This document shows positions 7,713 through 17,604 of a DNA stretch of 42,332 nt, piece after piece. This stretch comes from an uncultured Eubacteriaceae bacterium. GTDB lineage: Bacteria > Bacillota > Clostridia > Lachnospirales > CAG-274. Made by a program: the position numbers and the translations under genes. The notes under the pieces were generated by a model. The model was not told where the DNA came from, ran no database searches, and worked only from the letters and a program-made list of their open reading frames with translations. The stretch's first letter is position 1, and each line of letters begins with the position of its first letter. The stretch covers positions 1 to 42,332 of the forward strand of contig CAMMEG010000003.1 in the NCBI GenBank assembly GCA_946495765.1, read 5' to 3'.

Positions 7713-10364
7713 CTACATTTTTTCTTTTATAAAATCTAATGCAGCTTTTATGGCATCTTCTATTTTATTAGGGTCTTTACCACCTGCTTGAGCCATATTA
7801 GGACGGCCTCCACCGCCTCCACCACATATAGTAGCAGCAACTTTTACTATATCACCAGCTTTAAGATTATTTTTTATAGCACTATCACTACACATAGATA
7901 TAAAATTAACTTTTCCGTCATTATCACTAGCCAAAAGTATAACATAATCTGATAATTTTTCTTTTATTTTATCACCCATATTTCTAAGAGTATCCATATC
8001 TATATTTTGAACTTTAGAAATAAGTATATCCATACCATCTATTGTTTCTTTTTGACTTAATATTTCATCTAAAATCCCTGATGATAATTTAGATTTTAAA
8101 TTTTCTATTTCTTTTAAAAGCTTTTTATTGTCTTCCATTATAGATAAAGATTTAGCTACTACATTTTTAGGGTTAGCTTTTAAGTTTTCACAAATATTAA
8201 ATATTATATTTTCTCTTTCTTCATAAAACTCTAAAGCTCCAAATCCTGTCACTGCCTCTATACGTCTAACACCAGCAGCAACACCACTTTCAGATATTAT
8301 CTTAAAGCTACCTATTTGAGAAGAATTTTCAAGATGAGTACCACCACAAAGTTCAATAGAATACCCACCTATATTTATAACTCTAACAACATCTCCATAT
8401 TTTTCACCAAATAAAGCTGTTGCTCCTTCTTTTTTAGCAGTTTCTATATCTGTTTCTTTAATATTTACATTAAGGCCTCTTAAAATATGTGAATTAACTA
8501 CTCTTTCTATTTTAGCTAAATCTTCTTTTGTCAAAGCTTCAAAGTGAGTAAAGTCAAAACGTAAACGGCTTTTAGAAACTAAAGAACCAGCTTGCTCTAC
8601 GTGATTTCCTAAAATCTCTTTTAATGCCTTGTGTAAAATATGTGTAGCAGTATGATTTCTAGCAATAGATAATCTATTATCTTCATCTATTTTTAAATCA
8701 ACCGTATCATTTACTTTTATTTGACCTTTTTTAACAACACCGTGATGTATAATCTTATTTTCTCCAAAATTTGTACAATCGTTTATTTCTATTAAAACAT
8801 ATTCATTTTCAATAATACCTTTATCTCCAACTTGTCCCCCCATTTCTGCATAAAAAGGTGTTTTATCAACAATAATATCTACTTTATCTCCCTCTTTACC
8901 TATATCTACAATATTATCTTCACATATAATAGCTAAAATTTTACTATCTTTAAGACAGTTATTATCATATCCTAAAAATTCACTTTTCATAGCTGGGTCT
9001 AATTTATGGAATATTGTTTCATCTGCCCCCATATAAGTGTCTTCTTCTCTAGCAGAACGTGCTTTATTTTTTTGCTCTTCCATTTCTTTTAAAAATTCAT
9101 CTTCATCTACTGTCATATTTTCTTCTTCTAAAATTTCTTTCATAAGGTCAAAAGGAAAACCATAAGTGTCATAAAGCTTAAAAGCATCTTCACCTTTTAA
9201 CGTATTGGATTTAGAAGATTTTAATTCATTTATTTTTTGTTTTAAAAGTTCCATACCATTATCTATTGTACTATGAAACCTTTCTTCCTCTACTGTTAAT
9301 ATTTTATAAATATAGTCTCTCTTTTCTTCTAGCTCTGGATAGGCTTCTTTAGATGTATCTATCACAATTTTACTTAAATCTGCTAAAAATAAATCATTTA
9401 TACCTAAAATTTTGCCGTGTCTTACTGCCCTTCTTAAAAGACGTCTAAGGACATATCCACGTCCTTCATTAGAAGGTAAAACTCCGTCTGCTGTCATAAA
9501 AGTAACTGACCTAATATGGTCTGTTATCACTCTTATAGATATATCTTTTTTAGCATCTTCTCTATATTTAGTATTAGATAATAAACATACTTTATCTCTA
9601 ATAGCCTTTACTGTATCTACATCAAAAATAGAGTTTACCCCTTGCATAACAGTAGCTATTCTTTCAAGCCCCATACCTGTATCTATATTAGGATTTGCAA
9701 GATTAGAGTATGTTCCATCTTCTTCTCTATTAAACTGTGTGAAAACTAAATTCCATATTTCCATATATCTGTCACAATCACAGCCAACATAACAATTAGG
9801 ATTGTCACAGCCATATTCTTCTCCCTTATCAAAATATATTTCTGAACATGGTCCACAAGGTCCTGTACCGTGCTCCCAAAAATTGTCTTCTTTGCCAAGA
9901 CGTACTATTTTCTTTTCTGGTATTCCAACTTTTTTATTCCATATTTCAAAGGCTTCATCATCATCTTCATATATAGAAACATAAAGTCTATCTTCCGGTA
10001 ATTCTAGTACTTTTGTAAAAAACTCCCAAGCCCATGGTATTGCTTCTTCTTTAAAATAATCTCCAAAGGAAAAGTTACCTAACATTTCAAAAAATGTACC
10101 ATGTCTTGCAGTTTTTCCTACATTTTCTATATCTCCTGTCCTAATACACTTTTGACAAGTTGTAACTCTTTTATTTGGTGGTATTTGTTGTCCTGTAAAG
10201 TATGGTTTTAAAGGAGCCATACCAGAATTTATAAGTAATAGACTTCTATCATTTTGTGGCACTAAGGAAAAACTATTCATTCTTAAATGCCCTTTTTCTT
10301 GAAAAAAGTCTAAATATTTTTTTCTAATTTCATTTACACCTAAATTTTTCATATTTTCCTCCAT
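7713..10364 (-). CDS. alaS: Alanyl-tRNA synthetase
   Basis: 883 aa; HLRMNSFSLVPQNDRSLLLINSGMAPLKPYFTG, HTATHILHKAL, CGGTHLENSSQIG, CGGGGGGRPNMAQAGG. Confidence 0.98.
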   Translation of the reverse strand: MEENMKNLGVNEIRKKYLDFFQEKGHLRMNSFSLVPQNDRSLLLINSGMAPLKPYFTGQQIPPNKRVTTCQKCIRTGDIENVGKTARHGTFFEMLGNFSFGDYFKEEAIPWAWEFFTKVLELPEDRLYVSIYEDDDEAFEIWNKKVGIPEKKIVRLGKEDNFWEHGTGPCGPCSEIYFDKGEEYGCDNPNCYVGCDCDRYMEIWNLVFTQFNREEDGTYSNLANPNIDTGMGLERIATVMQGVNSIFDVDTVKAIRDKVCLLSNTKYREDAKKDISIRVITDHIRSVTFMTADGVLPSNEGRGYVLRRLLRRAVRHGKILGINDLFLADLSKIVIDTSKEAYPELEEKRDYIYKILTVEEERFHSTIDNGMELLKQKINELKSSKSNTLKGEDAFKLYDTYGFPFDLMKEILEEENMTVDEDEFLKEMEEQKNKARSAREEDTYMGADETIFHKLDPAMKSEFLGYDNNCLKDSKILAIICEDNIVDIGKEGDKVDIIVDKTPFYAEMGGQVGDKGIIENEYVLIEINDCTNFGENKIIHHGVVKKGQIKVNDTVDLKIDEDNRLSIARNHTATHILHKALKEILGNHVEQAGSLVSKSRLRFDFTHFEALTKEDLAKIERVVNSHILRGLNVNIKETDIETAKKEGATALFGEKYGDVVRVINIGGYSIELCGGTHLENSSQIGSFKIISESGVAAGVRRIEAVTGFGALEFYEERENIIFNICENLKANPKNVVAKSLSIMEDNKKLLKEIENLKSKLSSGILDEILSQKETIDGMDILISKVQNIDMDTLRNMGDKIKEKLSDYVILLASDNDGKVNFISMCSDSAIKNNLKAGDIVKVAATICGGGGGGRPNMAQAGGKDPNKIEDAIKAALDFIKEKM

Positions 10365-10423
10365 AAAATTTTATTATATTAATTATATTAAATGCGTTCT
10401 TATATGTCAACTTTTTGTAAATT

Positions 10424-10620
10424 TTATTCTATTTCTTTATCAAAAAAAGTTACTGTTATTACTACACCTTTATCACATATTATATCTCTAAAATTATATA
10501 TTACAGTATCTTAAACCTCTAAATAATTTTCTTTTATAATTAACATTAAAAATATTATTATCTATTTTTAAACCTATTCTAAATAACTTATTTTCTTTTT
10601 CATAATACTTTACCTATATA
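10424..10620 (-). pseudogene. Decayed short gene remnant
   Basis: KYYEKENKLFRIGLKIDNNIFNVNYKRKLFRGLRYCNI* then, after a frameshift, FRDIICDKGVVITVTFFDKEIE*. Confidence 0.4.
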
Positions 10621-10642
10621 CTTTTTAATAATAATTAAAAAA

Positions 10643-10687
10643 TTTGCCTTTATCTTAAATTTATAATTTTAAGATAAAGGCAATTTT
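10643..10687 (-). terminator. Intrinsic terminator downstream of dnaB
   Basis: TTGCCTTTATCTTAAA...TTTAAGATAAAGGCAATTTTT long stem. Confidence 0.85.
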
Positions 10688-12039
10688 TATAAGTCATCAT
10701 ATGTTCTCTCTAAATTAGCAAACTTTGTATATTGCCCAAGCCAACTAAGGTTTACAGTACCAACTGAACCATTTCTTTGTTTAGCAATGATAATTTCTGC
10801 TTGTCCTCTTTTTTCTGTTTCAGGATTATAATATTCATCTCTATATAAAAAGCAAACAAGGTCAGCATCTTGCTCTATTGCTCCAGACTCTCTAAGGTCT
10901 GATAACATTGGTTTCGGAGGTTTTCTTTGTTCTACTGCTCTGCTAAGCTGAGATAAAGCAATGACTGGAAGGTCTAGTTCTCTAGCTAGCCCTTTTAAAG
11001 AACGAGATATAGAAGATATTTCTTGTTGCCTATTTTCATTTTTGCTACTTCCATTCATAAGTTGAAGATAATCTATAACAATAAGTCCTAAATTTTTTTC
11101 TTTCTTAAGTCTTCTACATTTAGCTCTAAGCTCTGGTATAGTTATAGTAGATTTATCATCTATATATATAGGAGCATCTGATAAGGCACTAACTGCTTCT
11201 GCTATTTTATACCAGTCTTCTGAAGCTATATCGCCAGTTCTAAGCTTTTGAGCATCTATTAAAGCCTCTGTACAAATCATACGATTTACCAACTGTTCTT
11301 TAGACATTTCTAAACTAAAAATAGCTGTTGTAACATTATTATGAAGTGCAGCATATTGAGCAATATTTATAACAAAAGCTGTTTTTCCCATAGAAGGTCT
11401 AGCTGCTATAAGTATAAAATCTGAATTTTGCAAGCCAGATGTTTTCATATCAAAATCTATAAATCCAGTTTCAATACCAGTAACTTTACTTTTATTTTTG
11501 TATAAATTTTCTATTTTTTCAATAGATGTTTCTAAAACTTGGCTAATAGGTGAAAAATCATCTAAATTATTATTATCACCTATACCTTCAACTAATTTTT
11601 CTACTTTATTTACTATATTCTCTATTGTTTCTGTATTATCAAATGTTAAAGCATTTATATCTTTAGATGCTTTTAATATCTTTCTTCTTATAGACTTTTC
11701 TTTAACAATATCTGCATATTGTTTTATTAAAGCACTAGTAGAAACTATATTATAAAGGTCTACTATATATTCATATCCACCTACATTAGAAAGCATATTC
11801 ATACTTTCTAATTTATTTTTTAAGGTAATAACATCTACTGGTTGACTATTGGAATACATATCTATAATAGCTTCAAATAACACTCTATGCTCTGGTCTGT
11901 AAAAATCTTCTGCCTTTAACATTTCATAACCAGTAGTAATCCCATCTATGTCAAATATCATACAACTAATAACTGCTTGTTCTGCCTCAAAATCATTAGG
12001 TGGTATTTCTGGACTTATATTAGTATTTATATCTTCCAT
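10687..12039 (-). CDS. dnaB: Replicative DNA helicase
   Basis: PPNDFEAEQAVISCMI, FILIAARPSMGKTAFVINIAQ, LIVIDYLQLM, LSDLRESGAIEQDADLVCFLYRDEYY. Confidence 0.97.
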   Translation of the reverse strand: MEDINTNISPEIPPNDFEAEQAVISCMIFDIDGITTGYEMLKAEDFYRPEHRVLFEAIIDMYSNSQPVDVITLKNKLESMNMLSNVGGYEYIVDLYNIVSTSALIKQYADIVKEKSIRRKILKASKDINALTFDNTETIENIVNKVEKLVEGIGDNNNLDDFSPISQVLETSIEKIENLYKNKSKVTGIETGFIDFDMKTSGLQNSDFILIAARPSMGKTAFVINIAQYAALHNNVTTAIFSLEMSKEQLVNRMICTEALIDAQKLRTGDIASEDWYKIAEAVSALSDAPIYIDDKSTITIPELRAKCRRLKKEKNLGLIVIDYLQLMNGSSKNENRQQEISSISRSLKGLARELDLPVIALSQLSRAVEQRKPPKPMLSDLRESGAIEQDADLVCFLYRDEYYNPETEKRGQAEIIIAKQRNGSVGTVNLSWLGQYTKFANLERTYDDL

Positions 12040-12047
12040 AATTATAC

Positions 12048-12497
12048 CTATTTTTGTTCACTAATAGTTACTTTTAAAGTAACACTAACTTTAGGGTGTA
12101 GCTTTATTGTAACTTCTTTTTCTCCTAAAGTTTTTATAGGACTTGATAAAATTATTTTCTTCTTATCTACTTCTATACCTGATTGTTCTTTTAATGCACT
12201 AGCTATTTCTTTGTTCGTAACAGTACCAAAAAGTTTACCATTTGTACCAAGTTTAACATGTATTTGTATATTTTTAGCTTCTATTTCTTTACCTAAAGAA
12301 ACAGCATTATCATATTCTTCTTGTTTTTTAGCATTTTCAATTTTTTTAATATTATCCATTTTAGCAAGATTATTTTTATCTGCTAAAACTGCTAATTTTT
12401 TTGGTAATAAAAAGTTTTTAGCATAACCATCATTAGCATTGACTATTTGGTCTTTTTTACCTACACCTTTTACATCTTCAAGTAATATAACTTTCAT
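12048..12497 (-). CDS. rplI: 50S ribosomal protein L9
   Basis: MKVILLEDVKGVGKKDQIVNANDGYAKNFLLPKKLA. Confidence 0.97.
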   Translation of the reverse strand: MKVILLEDVKGVGKKDQIVNANDGYAKNFLLPKKLAVLADKNNLAKMDNIKKIENAKKQEEYDNAVSLGKEIEAKNIQIHVKLGTNGKLFGTVTNKEIASALKEQSGIEVDKKKIILSSPIKTLGEKEVTIKLHPKVSVTLKVTISEQK

Positions 12498-14198
12498 TTA
12501 TTCTTCCTCCTTAAAATATTCATCTATTGCCCCTTTTAACATTTCCATAGCTTCTTCTATTGTAATATCTTTCATTTGTGTAGCCGATATTGATTGATGC
12601 CCACCACCGCCAAGTTTTTCCATTATTATTTGAACGTTAACTTCTCCAAAACTTCTAGCACTAATAGACACATTATTATTTATCTTACAAAGAACAAAAC
12701 TCGCATTTATATTATCTATATTTAAAAGTTCATCACAAGCTTGTGCCACAACTAAAAGTGGGTTATCTATATTATCTTCTAAAACGGATATAGCAATATT
12801 ATCTCTATATAATTTCATATTAGTTACAACATTTGCTCTAGCGCTATAATACTCCAAACTATTTTTAAACATTTTTTTCACTCTTATAGTATCTGCGCCT
12901 TTTTTCTTTAAAAATGCTGCTGCTTCAAATGTTTTAATACCTGTTTTAAAAGCAAAATTTTTAGTATCTACAATAATACCTGCAAGTATTGCATCTGCTT
13001 CTACTTGTTTTATAGGTATATTTTTATTTATATACATAAACATCTCTGTTATAAGTTCACAAGTTGAAGAGGCATATGGTTCATGGTATGTTAAAACTGC
13101 TTTTTCTATATAGTCTACACCTTTTCTATGATGGTCAAAAACAACTATTTTTTTAGCCTTATCTATAAGTTCAGGGCACTCGCAAAGCCCTGCTTTATAT
13201 ACATCTACTATTATAAGTAGTGTCTTTCTATTTACAAGTTTTAATGCTTCTTCTGAGGTTATAAAAGATTGTAAATATTTTTCATCATTTTTTATTCTAT
13301 CATAAAGATAAGATACAGAAGATGTAACATTGTTTAAAACTATTTTACAATTTTTATCTAAAGCCGAAACAATAGAATATACTCCAATACAAGCTCCAAT
13401 ACAATCTAAATCTGTATGCTTATGTCCCATTACAATAACATTTGTAGCATCTTCTATAAGTTCTGTTAAAGCATAAGCTTTAACTCTTGCTCTAACTCTA
13501 GAATTCCTATTGCCTTCTTTAGCATGACCACCAAAAAACTGATAGTTTTCACCATCTTTTATAACAACTTGATCTCCTCCACGGCTAAGAGCAAGATCAA
13601 TAGATACTCTAGCAAATTCCATATTTTCATCTAAATTATCACCATTAATACCTATACCTATTGACAATGTAACTGGTATAGTATTACCCATGTCTATTTC
13701 TCTAATACTGTCTAATATATCAAACCTTGTTTCTTTAAGTTCTTCTAACTTATCTTGAGATAAAATAAGAATATATTTATCTTTTTCAAATTTTTTAACA
13801 ACTCCACCTAAGTCCTTTGCCATTTTTTTAATTTTTCTATCTACAATAGCAAGAATAAGTGGGTGTCTAAATTCCTCTAAACTATCTAAAACTTCGTCAT
13901 AATTATCTATAAATATTAAACCAACTGTAGATTTATATTTATCAAGGATTTTTATCTCACTAAAAAACAAATTATAATTTTGTTCACACTTTTTTACAAA
14001 TATATTATAAGTTTTTTGATTGATAAACCCTGATTGTTCTTCTTTATCAAAGTTAAAATTTTCTATTATATCTTTAATATTAGACTTTTTTTCAATATAA
14101 GGTAAAATATTTTTTTCAAAAACTGTATTATAAGAAATAAATGTTCCATCTGGTGCTATTTTTAAAGCACTAAAAGGCATATTATTAAAGCTTTTCAT
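12498..14198 (-). CDS. gdpP: Cyclic-di-AMP phosphodiesterase GdpP-like (PAS, degenerate GGDEF, DHH-DHHA1), lacking the N-terminal TM helices
   Basis: LSRGGDQVVIKDGENYQFFGG, VMGHKHTDLDCIGACIG, VFDHHRKGVDYI, GGGGHQSISATQ; N-terminus begins at the PAS-like segment. Confidence 0.92.
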   Translation of the reverse strand: MKSFNNMPFSALKIAPDGTFISYNTVFEKNILPYIEKKSNIKDIIENFNFDKEEQSGFINQKTYNIFVKKCEQNYNLFFSEIKILDKYKSTVGLIFIDNYDEVLDSLEEFRHPLILAIVDRKIKKMAKDLGGVVKKFEKDKYILILSQDKLEELKETRFDILDSIREIDMGNTIPVTLSIGIGINGDNLDENMEFARVSIDLALSRGGDQVVIKDGENYQFFGGHAKEGNRNSRVRARVKAYALTELIEDATNVIVMGHKHTDLDCIGACIGVYSIVSALDKNCKIVLNNVTSSVSYLYDRIKNDEKYLQSFITSEEALKLVNRKTLLIIVDVYKAGLCECPELIDKAKKIVVFDHHRKGVDYIEKAVLTYHEPYASSTCELITEMFMYINKNIPIKQVEADAILAGIIVDTKNFAFKTGIKTFEAAAFLKKKGADTIRVKKMFKNSLEYYSARANVVTNMKLYRDNIAISVLEDNIDNPLLVVAQACDELLNIDNINASFVLCKINNNVSISARSFGEVNVQIIMEKLGGGGHQSISATQMKDITIEEAMEMLKGAIDEYFKEEE

Positions 14199-14278
14199 AG
14201 TAAATCCTCTCTCTATAAAATCTTTATATAAAAGATTAAGAAAAATAATTTTTCAACAACTTATTACTGTTAAAACTA

Positions 14279-14590
14279 CTACAATTTATTAAAATATCTT
14301 AAAAGCTCTTTAACATCTTCATTAAAAATATCGGTTTCTTCTAATACACCTATTTTTAATTTTTTATTTATTTTAAGTAGTAAAGTTTCTGGGCTTATAC
14401 CTAATTTTTTAGCAAGTATATATATTAGTATAGTAAGGTCTGCAAATATTTCTATTTTGTCATTTGTAGTATTATCTGGCTGTATAAAACTATTGTGTAA
14501 ATCTGAAACACCTGCTAATATTTGACCTTTTAAAATCTCTATCATTTTAATATTTTTTGTAATGTCTAGCTGATTATCAAAATTTATCAT
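14279..14590 (-). CDS. MazG-like nucleotide pyrophosphohydrolase-fold protein
   Basis: KIEIFADLTILIYILAKKLGISPETLLLKINKKLKIG; resembles Firmicute MazG-like family proteins. Confidence 0.65.
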   Translation of the reverse strand: MINFDNQLDITKNIKMIEILKGQILAGVSDLHNSFIQPDNTTNDKIEIFADLTILIYILAKKLGISPETLLLKINKKLKIGVLEETDIFNEDVKELLRYFNKL

Positions 14591-14756
14591 AATATCCCCT
14601 CATAAAATATTATTTAGTAGTCATAATAATATTTTACTAGTTTATGTATGTTTTATCAAATATTATTAACAAACAAAGATTTCCAAAATATATAGCTTTT
14701 AAGGTTTTATTAATATATTTTTTTATTTTAACATATTTTACTTTATTTTTCAACAT

Positions 14757-15599
14757 TTATCTATTTTTAAACATATTAATTTTTTCTAAAATAGCATTCA
14801 CTTGTCCTCCTAATAAAAGAATAAGCGATATCATATTTATCCATATTACTAAAACAAATATACCACCTATACTACCATATATTTTTGAGTATCTAGAAAA
14901 ATTATTTATATATATATTAAATCCTTTTGATAAAATAAGCCAGCTAAAAACTGTTATTATAGCTCCAGGTAATATACTTTTTAATACAACTTTTTTTGAT
15001 ATAGATATTTTATATATAACTAAAACCATAACTAAAAGAACCATAGCTATAAAAATATATAAAAATAAACTATCTAAAAAATAAGGTATAAATTCTAATT
15101 TAGTATATTTTATTATCATATTTTTTATATAATCACTAAATATAAACAATAATAAAGAACAGTTTACTAATATTGCAAATATAAAAACTAACATAACACT
15201 TGTTCCTCTTTTTATAATAAAGCTTCTATCATCTTCTTGCTCATATGCTCTATTAAGCCCTTGTATAATAGAGTTAAATCCAGTAGAAGCACTATATATA
15301 GTAACTAAAAAGCTAGTGGATAATAAGCTTACATTTGGTGTTTGTATAACTTCTTGTACAAACACAATTAAAATGTCTTCTATTGGATTAGGCAAAGTTT
15401 TACTTACTTCTATTATATACTGCTCTATATTAAGATTAGAAAACCCAAGTAATGTCATAAGAAATATTATAAATGGAAAAATTGCTATAAGTAACTTATA
15501 AGTTAGTGCATTAGACATTAACATAAGTTCATTTTCTAAAGTTTTTTTAATAAGTATTCTTATAAATTTTATAAAACTTAAACTTTTACTCATAAACAC
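14757..15599 (-). CDS. YihY/virulence factor BrkB family membrane protein
   Basis: 280 aa polytopic; ALTYKLLIAIFPFIIFLMTLLG, FGSI-like YSKIYGSIGGIFVLVIWINMISLILLLGGQVNA. Confidence 0.88.
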   Translation of the reverse strand: MFMSKSLSFIKFIRILIKKTLENELMLMSNALTYKLLIAIFPFIIFLMTLLGFSNLNIEQYIIEVSKTLPNPIEDILIVFVQEVIQTPNVSLLSTSFLVTIYSASTGFNSIIQGLNRAYEQEDDRSFIIKRGTSVMLVFIFAILVNCSLLLFIFSDYIKNMIIKYTKLEFIPYFLDSLFLYIFIAMVLLVMVLVIYKISISKKVVLKSILPGAIITVFSWLILSKGFNIYINNFSRYSKIYGSIGGIFVLVIWINMISLILLLGGQVNAILEKINMFKNR

Positions 15600-15629
15600 C
15601 GCCTAATTTTAATATTAATATGTATACTA

Positions 15630-16058
15630 TTAAATATTTTTGCCTTTTATAACTAAATTATTATAATTATATACCATTTTATTATAAAATTTATTTCGTT
15701 TTTCATTATTAATAAATTCTAATATTATTTTAAATGCTCCTAATTTTTAACTTCTTTTTCTAATTTTTCCATTAATATTTGACCTAATCCTTTATTTTGG
15801 TAATTATAGTATATAAAAATTTCTATAAGATGAAAAATCTTACAACAAAAAAACTAATCAAATCATCCTAAAGCAAATCCAACTATTTACCCTATATTAA
15901 AATATCTAATCCAAAATAGCCGTCTATATTAATCATTTGACTTAATCTTTTTCTTACAGTTTCTTCATTCCATATATCTCCTTCTATACTATTAAAATAA
16001 CTAATATACATTGGCAATACTTTTTTATATCATCTATATTAAATTTTCTTATGTTCAT
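15630..16058 (-). pseudogene. GNAT-type N-acetyltransferase pseudogene
   Basis: Minus strand MNIRKFNIDDIKK/LPMYISYFNSIEGDIWNEETVRKRLSQMINIDGYFGLDI*...IVGFALG*...YYNYQNKGLGQILMEKLEKEVKN.GAFKIILEFINNEKRNKFYNKMVYNYNNL, with several stops and frameshifts. Confidence 0.75.
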
Positions 16059-16116
16059 ATTTTTACCTCTATAAGTTAATTTATTTTATAAATTATACCA
16101 CAATTTTATATAAATT

Positions 16117-16160
16117 AAAAGTAAGTATAAATTTAGATATTATCTTTATACTTACTTTAT
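16117..16160 (-). terminator. Intrinsic terminator downstream of dacF
   Basis: AAAGTAAGTATAAA...TTTATACTTACTTT. Confidence 0.75.
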
Positions 16161-16165
16161 AAATA

Positions 16166-17368
16166 TTATACTACCCAATCAATTATTAGTTTTTTAAATA
16201 TATCATTTAGACTAGCTTTTTCAATATCTTCTTCTGCCAATATATTTATTCTGGCTATTTCATTACCTTGATAAGTATAAATTGCTTCTCCTATTTTAGT
16301 ACCCTTTTTTATTGGCGCTTTTATACCTTCTATCATTTCTACATTAGTTTGTATATCTGTAGATTCTCCTTTTTTTATAACAAAACTTGCTGGTTTTTCT
16401 ATAACACCATTTACTGTATCTTTTTCTCCTTTATATACATTTGTATATCCCATATTTTTACCTTGACTATCGCATTCTACAACTTGATAATTAGCAAATC
16501 CATAGTCAAACATTTTCATTACCTCTTGAAATCTTACTTTAGGGTCTGGTGCTCCCATAATAACTGCTATGAGAGAAAGTCCGTCTCTTTCTGCTGTGCC
16601 TGAAAGACAATAAAGTGCTTTTTGAGTAGAACCTGTTTTAAGTCCTGTTGCTCCATCATACCATTTTAAAAGTTTATTAGTATTAGTAAGTCCAAATTCT
16701 GTTTCACCTTTTTTAGTTTTATGAGTTATTGTATCTTGCCATTTTGTTGTAAACTCCTTAATCTCTGGGTATTTTATCATTAACTCCCTACTTATTATAG
16801 CTATGTCTTTTGCACTCATATAATGATTTACTGTATCTGTATCTAATCCACAGGCATTTTCAAAATTAGTATTTTCCATACCAAGTTCTTTTGCTTTTTG
16901 ATTCATAAGTTTTACAAACTCTTGTTCTGTCCCTGCTATATATTCTGCCATAGCTACTGCTGCGTCATTAGCCGATGCTATTGCTATAGATTTTGTTAAA
17001 GTTTTTACGTCTTGTTTTTCCATAGGCTCTAAAAATATTTGAGACCCACCCATACTTGCTGCATATTCACTAACTGTAACTGTATCTTCCCATTTTATCT
17101 TACCTTGTTCTATTGCTTCATATATTAAATAAAGGGTCATTACTTTTGTAACACTAGCTGGTGACAACTGTTCATCTGAATTAAACTCATATAATATTTT
17201 CCCTGTTGTAGCCTCCATAAGTATAGCAGACTTTCCTAATACCTCTAGTGTATTTGTAGAATTATTAACTTGTTGTTCTTCTGCCAAAATTATAAAGCTA
17301 TTAGTAAATGTAAATATTGCTAATAAAAAAAAGATTAATATTTTTTTATTCATTATAATAACCTCCAT
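16166..17368 (-). CDS. dacF: D-alanyl-D-alanine carboxypeptidase (DacF/PBP5 family)
   Basis: SPASVTKVMTLYLIYEA (SxxK), SANDAAVAMAEY (SxN), TGLKTGST (KTG), signal peptide. Confidence 0.88.
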   Translation of the reverse strand: MEVIIMNKKILIFFLLAIFTFTNSFIILAEEQQVNNSTNTLEVLGKSAILMEATTGKILYEFNSDEQLSPASVTKVMTLYLIYEAIEQGKIKWEDTVTVSEYAASMGGSQIFLEPMEKQDVKTLTKSIAIASANDAAVAMAEYIAGTEQEFVKLMNQKAKELGMENTNFENACGLDTDTVNHYMSAKDIAIISRELMIKYPEIKEFTTKWQDTITHKTKKGETEFGLTNTNKLLKWYDGATGLKTGSTQKALYCLSGTAERDGLSLIAVIMGAPDPKVRFQEVMKMFDYGFANYQVVECDSQGKNMGYTNVYKGEKDTVNGVIEKPASFVIKKGESTDIQTNVEMIEGIKAPIKKGTKIGEAIYTYQGNEIARINILAEEDIEKASLNDIFKKLIIDWVV

Positions 17369-17434
17369 AAAATTTACCTATAAAATTATATTTTACTAAA
17401 ACTTTATTTTTATTCATATTATATTAAGTTTTTA

Positions 17435-17560
17435 AATCAATTTTTTTGATACTTTGTATAAAAAACAGCTATTCCTAAATATTTTATTCGTAAAAATTAA
17501 AACAAAAATCCATTTATAATTTCTCCTCTAAAATATTAAGCCATAGCTTAATTTAATTTA
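17435..17560. repeat. Intergenic repeat copy A (see finding)
   Basis: About 120 bp alignable with 21633-21750: atcaattttttnnatacttt.tat.aaaaaaca.ctattcct...aaaaattaaa.caaaa.ccatttataattt...tagcttaatt. Confidence 0.7.
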
Positions 17561-17604
17561 AAAAAATAACAGGTTGTAAAAAACTACAACCTGTTATTTT
17601 TTAT
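17561..17604. terminator. Intrinsic terminator downstream of treR
   Basis: AAAAAATAACAGGTTGTA-aaaaac-TACAACCTGTTATTTTTT. Confidence 0.9.

Noticed and set aside
9412-9984. Plus-strand ORFs of 126 and 60 aa
   Set aside because: Antisense to alaS with no SD or recognisable domain.
10365-10440. Search for a T-box leader upstream of alaS
   Set aside because: The leader is short and shows no T-box (TGGNACCGCG-like) motif or specifier/antiterminator structure.
14644-15084. 146-aa plus-strand hydrophobic ORF
   Set aside because: Antisense to the BrkB-family gene; hydrophobic composition is what AT-rich antisense of a membrane protein gives.
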